Part shown: positions 52,404 to 60,990 of the stretch, one piece after another
Layout: the number at the start of each line of letters is the position of its first letter
Position numbering within the stretch: position 1 is the first letter of the stretch
DNA from: an uncultured Lacinutrix sp.
Lineage (GTDB): Bacteria > Bacteroidota > Bacteroidia > Flavobacteriales > Flavobacteriaceae
Assembly: GCF_947500605.1 (NCBI RefSeq)
Contig: NZ_CANMSJ010000004.1
Location: 248,001 to 312,000, forward strand
Direction of reading: 5' to 3'
DNA length: 64,000 bases
Program-made: the position numbers and the translations under genes
The notes under the pieces: generated by a model
What the model was told of the DNA's origin: nothing
Database searches by the model: none
Seen by the model: only the letters and a program-made list of their open reading frames with translations

Positions 52404-53911
52404 GTCTTAATAAAAACATACTCCGTACCATATTAATAATCTCATATATTATGATTGTAGCCTTGATTATATCTGGTATAAGTGCGCTTTTTAGTTACTT
52501 AAATACGGGAGCAGACAGAAGTACGATGCTACATACCGAAATACAAAAAATTGAACAATACGCTCCAAAATTAATTTGGGAACCTTTAAACAATGAAGGT
52601 CGCCCAATGGATAACGAAAATCTAAATGCCTTACAAAACGATTATTTAGATGCTTGGTATGTCAAACAAGTGGCATACAAAAGCAATAAAACTGCTGGTA
52701 TAAAAGATTATTATACCGATAGCGCTAGAAAAAACCTATATGCATTTATAGAATTAAACAAAGCTGAAAACACAACCATTGAAGCCACAACATTAAACCA
52801 TAAACCTACTTTAAAGTTTTTTAGTGAAGACGGTCAACTTGCTGTCATTACAGATAGAAATGTTGTAGAATATAAACGGGTGTTTAAAGCTGAAAAATTA
52901 GTACTAGAAACAACAGAAACCTCAACTTACAAAATGGTGTTTTTGCTAGAAGATGGATTTTGGCGTATTAGACATTTAGTTAAAGAAAACACTAAACCTT
53001 ACGCACCACAAATAGCAAAAATTGAAACTGATAGTTTAATTATTAAAGGGATTAATTACTATCCAAAAGCAACACCTTGGAATATGTTTGGTGACGCTTT
53101 CGCGAAAGACACAATTGCCAACGACTTTAAAGTTATTAAAGACGCTGGCTTAAATTCGGTTAGAATTTTTGTGCAATATGATGACTTTGGAAAAGCTGAT
53201 GTAGATCCTAAAAAGCTAGAAAAATTAAAACAAACTTTAGATGCTGCGGAAGAACAAAACCTAAAAGTAGTAGTAACGTTATTTGATTTTTATGGTGATT
53301 ATTCTGTAATGAATTGGACCTTAAATCAACGTCACGCAGAAACTATAGTCTCTACTTTTAAAGACCACAACGCTATTATTGCTTGGGATATTAAAAACGA
53401 ACCAAACCTTGATTTTGAGTCTAGAGGAAAAGATATGGTTATTGCTTGGTTAGACAACATGATAGATTTAGTAAAATCTATAGATAAGGTACATCCTGTA
53501 ACTATTGGTTGGTCTAATACCCAAAGTGCACCAATTTTAAAAGATAAGGTAGACATTGTTTCGTTTCATTATTATGAAGGCTTAAGCGAATTGGATGCTG
53601 CCATAAAAACGATGCAAAACCAAATACCAAACAAACCATTAGTATTGCAAGAATTTGGAATGTCATCTTATAGCGGATTTTGGAAACCATTTGGAAGCTC
53701 TGAAGAAGACCAAGCTAATTATCACAAAAAAATCCAAGAGATTATTGCTTCTAATAAGTTGCAATTTATGTCTTGGACTTTATATGATTTTGTTGATGTA
53801 CCAAAAGCAGTTGTAGGTAGCAGACCTTGGCGTCGTAATACCCAAAAACGTTTTGGATTTATCGATAAAAATGGTGTAAAAAAGGCGTCATTTAAATATA
53901 TTACTAATTAA
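52397..53911 (+). CDS. Membrane-anchored GH5-like glycoside hydrolase
   Basis: This 504-residue protein has an N-terminal membrane anchor (10-34), an NTF2-like module (about 75-195) and a clan GH-A TIM barrel (about 210-504). The catalytic pair is visible: acid/base Glu335 in WDIKNEPN and nucleophile Glu419 in VLQEFGMSS. It resembles GH5/cellulase-type hydrolases. Synthesis loci for bacterial exopolysaccharides often encode such a periplasmic hydrolase (for example PslG or BcsZ) to trim the chain. Overlap by 7 bp with the Ig-like gene places it in that operon. Confidence 0.78.
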   Translation: MVGLNKNILRTILIISYIMIVALIISGISALFSYLNTGADRSTMLHTEIQKIEQYAPKLIWEPLNNEGRPMDNENLNALQNDYLDAWYVKQVAYKSNKTAGIKDYYTDSARKNLYAFIELNKAENTTIEATTLNHKPTLKFFSEDGQLAVITDRNVVEYKRVFKAEKLVLETTETSTYKMVFLLEDGFWRIRHLVKENTKPYAPQIAKIETDSLIIKGINYYPKATPWNMFGDAFAKDTIANDFKVIKDAGLNSVRIFVQYDDFGKADVDPKKLEKLKQTLDAAEEQNLKVVVTLFDFYGDYSVMNWTLNQRHAETIVSTFKDHNAIIAWDIKNEPNLDFESRGKDMVIAWLDNMIDLVKSIDKVHPVTIGWSNTQSAPILKDKVDIVSFHYYEGLSELDAAIKTMQNQIPNKPLVLQEFGMSSYSGFWKPFGSSEEDQANYHKKIQEIIASNKLQFMSWTLYDFVDVPKAVVGSRPWRRNTQKRFGFIDKNGVKKASFKYITN

Positions 53912-53945
53912 TACTTTTAATCAAATACATTATTCGTAGTTCGTT

Positions 53946-54031
53946 TGTCATTCAGAGCGAAGCGAAGAATCTCAATAACAAAACAGTATTGATTTATAAA
54001 GATTCTTCAGTCGTACCTCCTTCTGAATGAC
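53946..54031. repeat. Dispersed palindromic repeat, first copy
   Basis: TGTCATTCAGAGCGAAGCGA begins a 29-bp unit (53946-53974) that recurs inverted at 55703-55731. Within this copy GTCATTCAGA pairs with TCTGAATGAC (54022-54031) and GAAGAATCT with AGATTCTTC (54000-54008), so it folds as a long hairpin. It resembles REP-like elements frequent in Bacteroidota genomes. The 303-bp gap 53912-54214 otherwise holds only a terminator. Confidence 0.75.
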
Positions 54032-54103
54032 AACATTTTAAAACTCACTTTAATCTTGAAATTTATCATATTTTCAATACTGTTTTTGTAATTCTTGTAA
54101 AAA

Positions 54104-54144
54104 CAAAGACTATCAAATTAAGTAGGTTAACTTGAGAGTCTTTG
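54104..54144. terminator. Long hairpin between convergent genes
   Basis: CAAAGACT-A-TCAA-A-TTAA (54104-54121) pairs with TTAA-C-TTGA-G-AGTCTTTG (54127-54144), with two mismatches. It lies between the plus-strand hydrolase operon and the minus-strand GT4 gene and has A-rich flank on the left. It probably ends one or both transcripts. Confidence 0.55.
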
Positions 54145-54214
54145 ATAATAATGTCAATAAACTGACACTTGATATATTATTTGTTTGGGACAAAAAAGGT
54201 ATCGTATATTACTG

Positions 54215-55462
54215 TTATTCTAGTGTTGTTGGTTCTAAAACCACTGCTTTTTCTTTTGTTTTTCTTGCTGTTTTACTTGGCGACTTTTTAGCAATAATAG
54301 CATCAAACTTATTTAAATACATGTCTGCAATTTTCTCCATTGGATACGCTGTTGCTGCTTGATAATTAGATTTTCCTAAAGCAATTCTGTGAGCGTCGTT
54401 TGTTACAATAGCCTCAATTGCTGTTGCTAAACTATCTACAGATGTAGGCTCAAAAAATTCACCTTTATAACCTTCGTCTTTTACTAATAAAGCAAGATCT
54501 CCTAAATCCGGCATCACTACTGCTTTACCATAACTTCCTGCTTGATGTAAAACACCTGAGCTTCCTGTTGTTGATGTATAAGGAAATACAACTACCGCAC
54601 TTTCTTTAAATAAGGTTGGCACTTCATATTCTTCAACATACCCCGTAAAACGTACTTGCGGCACATGCTTATAATCTTCTTGGACTTTTGCTAAATAACC
54701 TGGCACATTTGGGTTGTCTGTTCCTGCAATTACAACTTCAAGATCTAATCCTGTAGACGCTCTTACTTTCTCAACCGCTTCAATCATACCCTCTACTTTT
54801 TTGTAGGTTCCAAATTTACCAAAAGTCATAACTTGTAAAGGACCTTGTGGTAAATCGTATTCTGGCTTTTCTTCAGAAATCTCAAAAGTTCCGTGCGGAA
54901 TTAATGTCACATTTTTAGCTTTATATTTTTTCTCTAAAATGTCAACATACTTTTGCATTGTTACTGCAACCGTATCTGCTTGTAAGATTAACCTTGTCAA
55001 GCTTGTTCCAATAAAACCATATACTTTTTGCATGATTTTGCTACTTGTAAATCCTGCTGATCCTAAATCTACTTCTTCTAATATATTATGCAATAACACG
55101 ATATTAGGAATCTTTTTTAGTTTACAAACCAATGGTAACATTAATCCTAAAGCTGCTGCTATTTTTTTGTCTCCAAACTTCATGAATTGTAAGTTGAATA
55201 AAACTGCATCTGGCTTAGTTTTACTTATAGCTTTAGTTACATTTAAAATATTTGTGTAACTATTAAAAGCCCAGCACTCTTTAACTGTAATCTTACAACC
55301 ATCTTCTGTAAAAGCAATATCTTTTGCTCCTTCTGTTTTATCTGTTAATAAAACAATTTCAGTAACATTTTCTTTTTGTCTAAAGTGCTTTACTAAATGG
55401 TAAGCATACTCATTTAAAGTTACCTTACTTGGTGGATATGCTGTTACGATTGCTAGTTTCAT
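54215..55462 (-). CDS. GT4-family glycosyltransferase
   Basis: This 415-residue GT-B enzyme has an N-terminal acceptor domain (LAIVTAYPPSKVTLNEYAYH). The C-terminal donor domain includes QVMTFGKFGTYKKVEGMIEA (about 209-228), VRFTGYVEE and the E-x7-E-type segment around SSGVLHQAGSYGKAVVMPD. It transfers a sugar from a nucleotide sugar on the cytosolic side, probably during polysaccharide repeat assembly. It stands alone on the minus strand, bracketed by the inverted copies of a 29-bp repeat, with its own box-62 promoter at 55502-55571. Confidence 0.82.
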   Translation of the reverse strand: MKLAIVTAYPPSKVTLNEYAYHLVKHFRQKENVTEIVLLTDKTEGAKDIAFTEDGCKITVKECWAFNSYTNILNVTKAISKTKPDAVLFNLQFMKFGDKKIAAALGLMLPLVCKLKKIPNIVLLHNILEEVDLGSAGFTSSKIMQKVYGFIGTSLTRLILQADTVAVTMQKYVDILEKKYKAKNVTLIPHGTFEISEEKPEYDLPQGPLQVMTFGKFGTYKKVEGMIEAVEKVRASTGLDLEVVIAGTDNPNVPGYLAKVQEDYKHVPQVRFTGYVEEYEVPTLFKESAVVVFPYTSTTGSSGVLHQAGSYGKAVVMPDLGDLALLVKDEGYKGEFFEPTSVDSLATAIEAIVTNDAHRIALGKSNYQAATAYPMEKIADMYLNKFDAIIAKKSPSKTARKTKEKAVVLEPTTLE

Positions 55463-55501
55463 TATTATATGTTTTTAATATATTGTTTCTTAATTACACT
55501 A

Positions 55502-55571
55502 CAAATTTGCGTTATTAAAGAGACATATTCAGTTGAGTTTAGATAGGTTGCAAGTTGCTGTCGACGAATGG
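55502..55571 (-). promoter_or_regulatory. AlgR/LytTR-like box and -7 element for the GT4 gene
   Basis: On the minus strand CCATTCGTCGACAG covers 55571 to 55558 and the -7-like CAAATTTG covers 55509 to 55502, again 62 nt from first base to first base. The -7 has C instead of T at its first position, shared with the STAS-operon promoter. A second, weaker half (ACCTATCTAAA) follows about one and two helical turns downstream. Confidence 0.65.
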
Positions 55572-55702
55572 AAAGTAAGTGTCGTTTCACTTTTTTATCG
55601 ATGGTTGTATTTTAATGTTTTTATGAAGAAATGATGAAAATAATCTTTTCATTTAGAAGGAGATGCCACTTAAAAATCTATACTTCCTACAACACTCTTA
55701 TA

Positions 55703-55749
55703 TGAGATTCTTCGCTTCGCTCTGAATGACAGTCTTGCTCTGAATGACA
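55703..55749. repeat. Dispersed repeat, second (inverted) copy
   Basis: The 29-bp unit at 55703-55731 is the exact reverse complement of 53946-53974. Its GCTCTGAATGACA end (55719-55731) is repeated directly at 55737-55749. The copy lies just past the flippase stop in the 299-bp gap 55463-55761. Confidence 0.75.
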
Positions 55750-55761
55750 TACTCTAATATT

Positions 55762-57006
55762 TTACTTCTCATTCTTCACATTAAAAATAAAGAAAGACAA
55801 TTGCATGACTAACAATAACACCATTGCTATAATCTGCATGTGTACTACCTGCTCTAAACTGTCATGAAAAAAGATAACTAATACCATTTGAAGCATTCCG
55901 AAGATTCCTGAAATTACTACAGGAATAAATTTATCTAACGATAAGTAGTAATAAGCAAAGATGTTTGATATGGCAAACAAACCTGTTGCTAATGCGTACT
56001 TCCATAATAATGGAGCCATCTCCAAATAGCTATCTCCAAATAACATGGTAATTGCTGTTTCTGGAAACAATGCGCAACCAATAACTATTGCTGTTGCAAT
56101 TGCTGCGATGTAACCAACGTATTCAAATAAAATAGGCGCTGTTGCTTTTCCTTCTTTTTTAAGCTGAACCACTGTTGGCAATAATAACATGACAAACATC
56201 CAAGCTACGAAGTATACTATACGACCTATTAAAGCTAAAGAAGCGTACAAACCTGCATCGTAAGCATCAAAGTAATGTTTCACTAATAAGATGTCACTAT
56301 TGTTAATTATAATCTGTGTAAGCTCGTAAAACGCTGTAATTATAAAAAAGCTTTTAACTTGTTTAGATTGGCTAGCTTCAATAGCAATTGATTTTTTAAA
56401 GTTTAAGTTTTTAAATTTGAAAGGCACTAAACCAAATCCAAAAGAGATTAAAATTCCGATAGCAATCACAACCGAAGATTGTATATCAAACAAAAAGATT
56501 AACGCTAACGTAATTACTAATCGACTTAGCATTTCAGCTTGATAGGTAATTGATAAAGACTTGAATTCTTTTTTACCTTGAAAGACACCTCTGTTTACAC
56601 TCATTAAAAAGTATAAAGGCACCCCAATTCCAAAAATAGTAAACATGCTAGAAGACGACGTATTAAAAACCGCTTGTAATTGATTTGCAAAAACAATAAT
56701 TAACGCTCCCAACCCTAAACCAACAATTGTTGCATTTTTATAAAATTTTGAAATAAAATTTGTAAAAGTTTCGTTTTCAAAAACCACAGAAAACTTTGCA
56801 GTTACCAATTGAAACGTCATAGCTACAAAAGATAGCACTAATAAAAAGGTAATTAATACAGCAGCATCTGCAAATTGTGCTGGACCTAACACACGACCTA
56901 AAATAAGATTGTACAAATAATTTCCTCCATTTACTGCCAATACGCTTAGCATAAACAATTGTTCTTGAGATATTTTTTTTGGTATTGAAAGAGATAGAGC
57001 TTGCAT
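55762..57006 (-). CDS. Wzx/MATE-type oligosaccharide flippase
   Basis: This 414-residue polytopic protein has about twelve membrane helices. The early NGGNYLYNLILGRVLGPAQF (27-46) matches the first-helix pattern of polysaccharide flippases (RfbX/Wzx, MOP superfamily). Later PLWKYALATGLFAISNIFAYYYL is also typical. It would move lipid-linked sugar units across the inner membrane. It is second in the operon started by the STAS gene, 27 bp upstream, and belongs to the polysaccharide locus. Confidence 0.8.
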   Translation of the reverse strand: MQALSLSIPKKISQEQLFMLSVLAVNGGNYLYNLILGRVLGPAQFADAAVLITFLLVLSFVAMTFQLVTAKFSVVFENETFTNFISKFYKNATIVGLGLGALIIVFANQLQAVFNTSSSSMFTIFGIGVPLYFLMSVNRGVFQGKKEFKSLSITYQAEMLSRLVITLALIFLFDIQSSVVIAIGILISFGFGLVPFKFKNLNFKKSIAIEASQSKQVKSFFIITAFYELTQIIINNSDILLVKHYFDAYDAGLYASLALIGRIVYFVAWMFVMLLLPTVVQLKKEGKATAPILFEYVGYIAAIATAIVIGCALFPETAITMLFGDSYLEMAPLLWKYALATGLFAISNIFAYYYLSLDKFIPVVISGIFGMLQMVLVIFFHDSLEQVVHMQIIAMVLLLVMQLSFFIFNVKNEK

Positions 57007-57033
57007 CTTATTAAGTGTTTTTGGTATTATTAA

Positions 57034-57312
57034 TTAGGCTATGTTAGAAAACTGATAATCTTCGTAGATTTCTTCACTTCTAAAGCCTGTAACAAAAAAT
57101 GGATTACTTTTTAATGCTTCATTTTTATACATTTCTTTTAATGTATAAAGTGCAGATTCATCAATTTCAGTAACCTTATCAAAGTCAATGGTTAAGTTTC
57201 TAAAAGGATTTTGAATTAATCCAAAATGCATTTTAAAGTTTCTTACCGTTGTTGCGTTTAATTTACCTTCTAATGTAATTGTATTGTCTTGTTGTGAAAT
57301 TGTTAATGCCAT
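57034..57312 (-). CDS. STAS-like small regulatory protein
   Basis: This 92-residue cytosolic protein has the STAS fold pattern: beta strand NTITLEGKLNATTV, then LTIDFDKVTEIDESALYTLKEMYKNE (about 40-65). The conserved Ser of anti-sigma-factor antagonists is kept in DESAL. I chose ATG at 57312; a longer TTG form would start inside the promoter. It is first in the flippase operon, has a box-62 promoter, and may be phosphorylated and link a partner-switching signal to polysaccharide export. No cognate kinase is in the window. Confidence 0.7.
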   Translation of the reverse strand: MALTISQQDNTITLEGKLNATTVRNFKMHFGLIQNPFRNLTIDFDKVTEIDESALYTLKEMYKNEALKSNPFFVTGFRSEEIYEDYQFSNIA

Positions 57313-57351
57313 AATTGTTATTTTTAAATTGTTTGTGTTTGATTTCTGATA

Positions 57352-57421
57352 CAAAGATGCGACGCAAACCTCTCAAAGACTTTTGAATTTCGATGAGTGG
57401 ACCATTGGTGTAGACGAATGA
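57352..57421 (-). promoter_or_regulatory. AlgR/LytTR-like box and -7 element for the STAS-flippase operon
   Basis: On the minus strand TCATTCGTCTACAC covers 57421 to 57408 and the -7-like CATCTTTG covers 57359 to 57352, exactly 62 nt apart. Here a clear second half-site CACTCATCGA lies 21 bp after CATTCGTCTA, the direct-repeat layout expected of LytTR regulators. Confidence 0.65.
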
Positions 57422-57464
57422 TTGAATATGAATGCTTAACTTGCAAATGATTTAAAACTAGAAC

Positions 57465-59525
57465 ATGAAACTCAAATCTATACTCCTACTTACCTTATTA
57501 CTAACTGCTATTTTTGGCTATTCGCAAGACATGCAAGAAGGCTTTACCTATCTAGAAACTGGTAAGTACGCTAAAGCGGAAACGTTTTTTAAAACCATAT
57601 TAAAGGAACATCCAGACAATAAAACTGCTAGACTATGTTATGGTCGTGCCATTGGATTAAACGGAAAACCAGAAGAAGCAAACACTCTTTTTACAATCTT
57701 ATTAGCAGATTATCCAACAGATTTTGAGGTAAAACTAAATTATGGCGAATCTTTATTATGGAATAGTAATTTTCCAAAAGCAAAAACTTATTTTAAAAGT
57801 TTAATAGACGAAGACCCTAAAAGCTTTCCGGCATTATTAAGTTATGCTAACACCTTATCCAATTTAAAAGAATATGAAGATGCTTTAAAATATGTTGATA
57901 AAGCATTGGACGTATTACCAGGAAACCCAAATGCTTTAACCTCTAAAAAGTATATGTATTTAGGATACGCTTATCAAAAACAACAAGCACAACAATACGA
58001 TGAAGCAGAAGCCTTATTAAAACAAAATCTTACATTGTTTAATAATGACAAAGACACATTATTAAACTTAGCAAACCTATATTTAATAGCAAATAGACTA
58101 GACGATGCTAAAGCAACGTATGATATTTTAGCCGAAAACCCTGAAAATAAAATTACTGCATTAAATGGTTTAGCATTAGTAAATCATTTAAAAGGAAAAG
58201 AAAAAGATGCTCTACAATTAAGCCAGCAAGCTTATGATAGTTTAGAGGATACAGCAGACACAACACTTACACAACAAACAACAGAGCGTTATGCACAGGC
58301 TTTAATTTGGAATAAAAAATATAAAACTGCGGATACACTTATAGCTAAATTAATAGAAACCCAACCCAACGATAATTGGGTATTAGCCTTACGCGCTACT
58401 CTTAATATTTATAAAAGTGATTTTAAAAAGAGTGTAAAAGATTATAATCAAATTTTGGTTAATGATAGTACATCTTTTGATGGCAATCTTGGAAACGCAA
58501 ATGCCTTAAAAGCATTAGGTAAATATGATGATGCTTATACTTCTGCCGAAAACACTCTAAAGTTTTACAAGAACCAAAAAGACGCTACTAACTTTATAAA
58601 AAATCTTAACACTACATTTACACCTTCTTACGAAGGAAAAACATCGTATACTTTTGATAATGGAGATAACGAAGCATTTGCTTTTAACAATAGTGTCGAG
58701 TTTCCTTTTTCTACAAAATTTAAAATTTTAGGAAGCTATAATTACAGAAGTACTACTAATGCTGTTACTAATAACGATGCTACCTCTAACGACTTTAGTG
58801 CAGGTATATCTTATCAATTATTACCAAACTTAACCTTTAAAGGTACTGCAGGATTAACATCGGCAAAAGCAACCACTAATGATTACACACAACTATTAAC
58901 AGATGTGTCTTTTAATATAAAACCTTTTAAGCTACAGGATTTAACGGTTGGTTACAAACGTGAATTACAAAGCTTTAATGCAGAGTTATTAGATCGTGAA
59001 ATTGTACAAAATAACTTTTATGCTAATTACAGTTTAAACACTAATTTTAATTTAGGATGGTTTACACAATACTTTTATACTAGCCAAAGTGATAGTAATG
59101 CTAGAAATTTATTGTTTACGTCTTTATACTACAATATATTACCAAAACCTTCGCTTAAAGCTGGTTTAAACTACCAATACATTACGTTTAAAAACCAAGT
59201 ACCAACAATCTATTTTTCTCCAGAAACATTTAATGCTGTAGAAGTTTTTGTTAATATTATTAAAGACGAAAATATTGCAAAACCTAAAGAATGGTTTTAC
59301 GAACTTACTGCAGCAACAGGATTACAATACATAGAAGACGACAGTAGCCAAAGCACTTACAGAATACAAGGAAAATTGGGTTATAAATTCTCGGAGCGTT
59401 GTATGGCTAATTTATTTGGCACACGAAGTAACATTGCCTCTGCAACTGCAGCAGGATTTACCTTTAACGAAATTGGATTACGTTTTAAATGGTTATTATT
59501 TGAAAAACCGCTTTTTAGGGAATAA
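57465..59525 (+). CDS. TPR and YaiO-like outer-membrane beta-barrel protein
   Basis: This 686-residue protein has a signal peptide (ending GYSQ, residue 21) and about ten tetratricopeptide repeats (25-380, for example YLETGKYAKAETFFKTILKE). A C-terminal beta-barrel of about 300 residues with a YaiO-like pattern follows. The TPR-then-barrel design is that of exopolysaccharide secretins such as PgaA, BcsC and PelB, so it probably lets the polymer cross the outer membrane. It is divergent from the STAS-flippase operon with 152 bp between starts. Confidence 0.75.
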   Translation: MKLKSILLLTLLLTAIFGYSQDMQEGFTYLETGKYAKAETFFKTILKEHPDNKTARLCYGRAIGLNGKPEEANTLFTILLADYPTDFEVKLNYGESLLWNSNFPKAKTYFKSLIDEDPKSFPALLSYANTLSNLKEYEDALKYVDKALDVLPGNPNALTSKKYMYLGYAYQKQQAQQYDEAEALLKQNLTLFNNDKDTLLNLANLYLIANRLDDAKATYDILAENPENKITALNGLALVNHLKGKEKDALQLSQQAYDSLEDTADTTLTQQTTERYAQALIWNKKYKTADTLIAKLIETQPNDNWVLALRATLNIYKSDFKKSVKDYNQILVNDSTSFDGNLGNANALKALGKYDDAYTSAENTLKFYKNQKDATNFIKNLNTTFTPSYEGKTSYTFDNGDNEAFAFNNSVEFPFSTKFKILGSYNYRSTTNAVTNNDATSNDFSAGISYQLLPNLTFKGTAGLTSAKATTNDYTQLLTDVSFNIKPFKLQDLTVGYKRELQSFNAELLDREIVQNNFYANYSLNTNFNLGWFTQYFYTSQSDSNARNLLFTSLYYNILPKPSLKAGLNYQYITFKNQVPTIYFSPETFNAVEVFVNIIKDENIAKPKEWFYELTAATGLQYIEDDSSQSTYRIQGKLGYKFSERCMANLFGTRSNIASATAAGFTFNEIGLRFKWLLFEKPLFRE

Positions 59526-59542
59526 AACATAGCAATTAAGCA

Positions 59543-59573
59543 AAAAAACACAAGCCTTACGCTTGTGTTTTTT
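59543..59573. terminator. Bidirectional terminator
   Basis: AAAAAACACAAGC (59543-59555) pairs perfectly with GCTTGTGTTTTTT (59561-59573) around CTTAC. It serves the convergent TPR-barrel gene and the redoxin lipoprotein gene. Confidence 0.9.
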
Positions 59574-59598
59574 AAAATAAAATATAATCTGCTATTAA

Positions 59599-60369
59599 TT
59601 ATCCTCTACTAGCTTTTACAGGGCAACCTATTGCTTTGGTTAAAGTAACCTCTGGCTTTTTACCTGCTTGTAAAGCTTTTATTGCATCTTCAACATACTT
59701 AACTTTTACATCTTCTGGAGATTTAGAATTATCATCTATTGCACCTATATATTGAACTTTACGATCTTTATCTAATAAAAACACATGTGGCGTTCTTACC
59801 GCTCCATATTGTGGATAAATTTTCTGACCTTCGTCTACTAAATAAGAAAACGTAAATCCTTTTTCTTTAGCTCTTGCTTGCATTGCTGCATAACCTTCTT
59901 TTTCGTTTTCTGGACTGTTTGGGTTTATAGCAATTACCGAATAACCTTGTGGTGCATACGTATTATGTAACTCGATTAAACGGTCTTCATATAACTTTGA
60001 AAAAGGACATTCGTTACAAGTAAATGTTACAATATAACCTTTAGCATTATCGATACTAGCTAGAGAAACCATTGAACCATCTACATTTTTAAGATTAAAA
60101 TCTGTAGCGACATCTCCAATATTATAGCCTCCAATTTCCTCTATAGTTTTTGTTTGTTCTGGGCTACCTCCTTTAGGCGGTCCTTTTCTATCTCCTCCAT
60201 GTGGTGGTGGTCCTTTTCGGTCTCCATGTTCATGGTCACCTTCTGGTCCATGACCTCTACCATCATGCTCTAAAGCTATTTCGTTTTTATTACTCTCCTT
60301 ATCTTTACAAGACATTAATACTCCTACAGATAAAGCAAGCATTACAAATACTACACGCATTCTATTCAT
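59599..60369 (-). CDS. Thioredoxin-fold lipoprotein with His-rich linker
   Basis: This 256-residue protein has a lipobox (LMSC, Cys21) and a His/Gly/Pro-rich linker (35-57) that could bind metal. An AhpC/TSA-type redoxin domain (about 84-240) has Cys118-Asn-Glu-Cys121-Pro, so it is a CxxCP redox site in the periplasmic or surface face of a membrane. A further Cys near the end (GCPVKASRG) could resolve disulfides. The TlpA-like gene ends 11 bp upstream, so the two likely form a redox operon. Substrate is unknown. Confidence 0.8.
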   Translation of the reverse strand: MNRMRVVFVMLALSVGVLMSCKDKESNKNEIALEHDGRGHGPEGDHEHGDRKGPPPHGGDRKGPPKGGSPEQTKTIEEIGGYNIGDVATDFNLKNVDGSMVSLASIDNAKGYIVTFTCNECPFSKLYEDRLIELHNTYAPQGYSVIAINPNSPENEKEGYAAMQARAKEKGFTFSYLVDEGQKIYPQYGAVRTPHVFLLDKDRKVQYIGAIDDNSKSPEDVKVKYVEDAIKALQAGKKPEVTLTKAIGCPVKASRG

Positions 60370-60380
60370 TTTTAAATTAT

Positions 60381-60938
60381 TTAATTATTAATTGTTTTAT
60401 TTATTTCTGTTTCTAAGTCTTCTACACTTTCAAACGAACGCTCGAAAAAAGCACGTTTTTTATTGTTAAAAACAATGGTAAATGGTATTGCTCCAGACCA
60501 GTTTGAATCTATTTTATCTATCCAAGTGTTAGAATCTGGATCATCTAAAATAACCACTTTATTAGTTATATTTTTTGTCTTTAAAAACGGTTTAAGCTTA
60601 GTATCAATATCTTTTGGAAAATCCATACTCACCAATAACACCTCAACATCAGGATATTTATCTGCATAGGCTTCGATATATGGTAATTCTTTAACGCAAG
60701 GCGCGCACCACATTGCCCAGAAATTAACAATGTAGGTTTTATTAGTATTTGTATATAATAAAGGTTCAATTTCTTCAAAATTATAAACAGAAATACTATC
60801 GTTAATTGTTTTATTACTAACAGTTGACGCTGCAGTATTATCAGATTTAATACCATTACAGCTTGCGCAAAAACAGAATACTAACAACAGCACTATTATT
60901 GCTTGTAATTTTTGTTTTACAAAGAGTGTTTTTACCAA
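60381..60938 (-). CDS. TlpA-like thioredoxin lipoprotein
   Basis: This 185-residue protein has a signal sequence with lipobox CASC (Cys27) and a TlpA/ResA-type domain. The active site is Cys78-Ala-Pro-Cys81 in NFWAMWCAPCVKE, and the cis-Pro region is GAIPFTIVFNN. It reduces periplasmic disulfides, for example in cytochrome c maturation. No ATG is available upstream of the signal: the start is TTG at 60938 or possibly an internal GTG. It is co-transcribed with the His-linker redoxin lipoprotein. Confidence 0.8.
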   Translation of the reverse strand: MVKTLFVKQKLQAIIVLLLVFCFCASCNGIKSDNTAASTVSNKTINDSISVYNFEEIEPLLYTNTNKTYIVNFWAMWCAPCVKELPYIEAYADKYPDVEVLLVSMDFPKDIDTKLKPFLKTKNITNKVVILDDPDSNTWIDKIDSNWSGAIPFTIVFNNKKRAFFERSFESVEDLETEINKTINN

Positions 60939-60990
60939 AATAGGAAGGTTTAAAATAGTAAGACTTTTTAAATTGTAAAAGGTTTAATTA

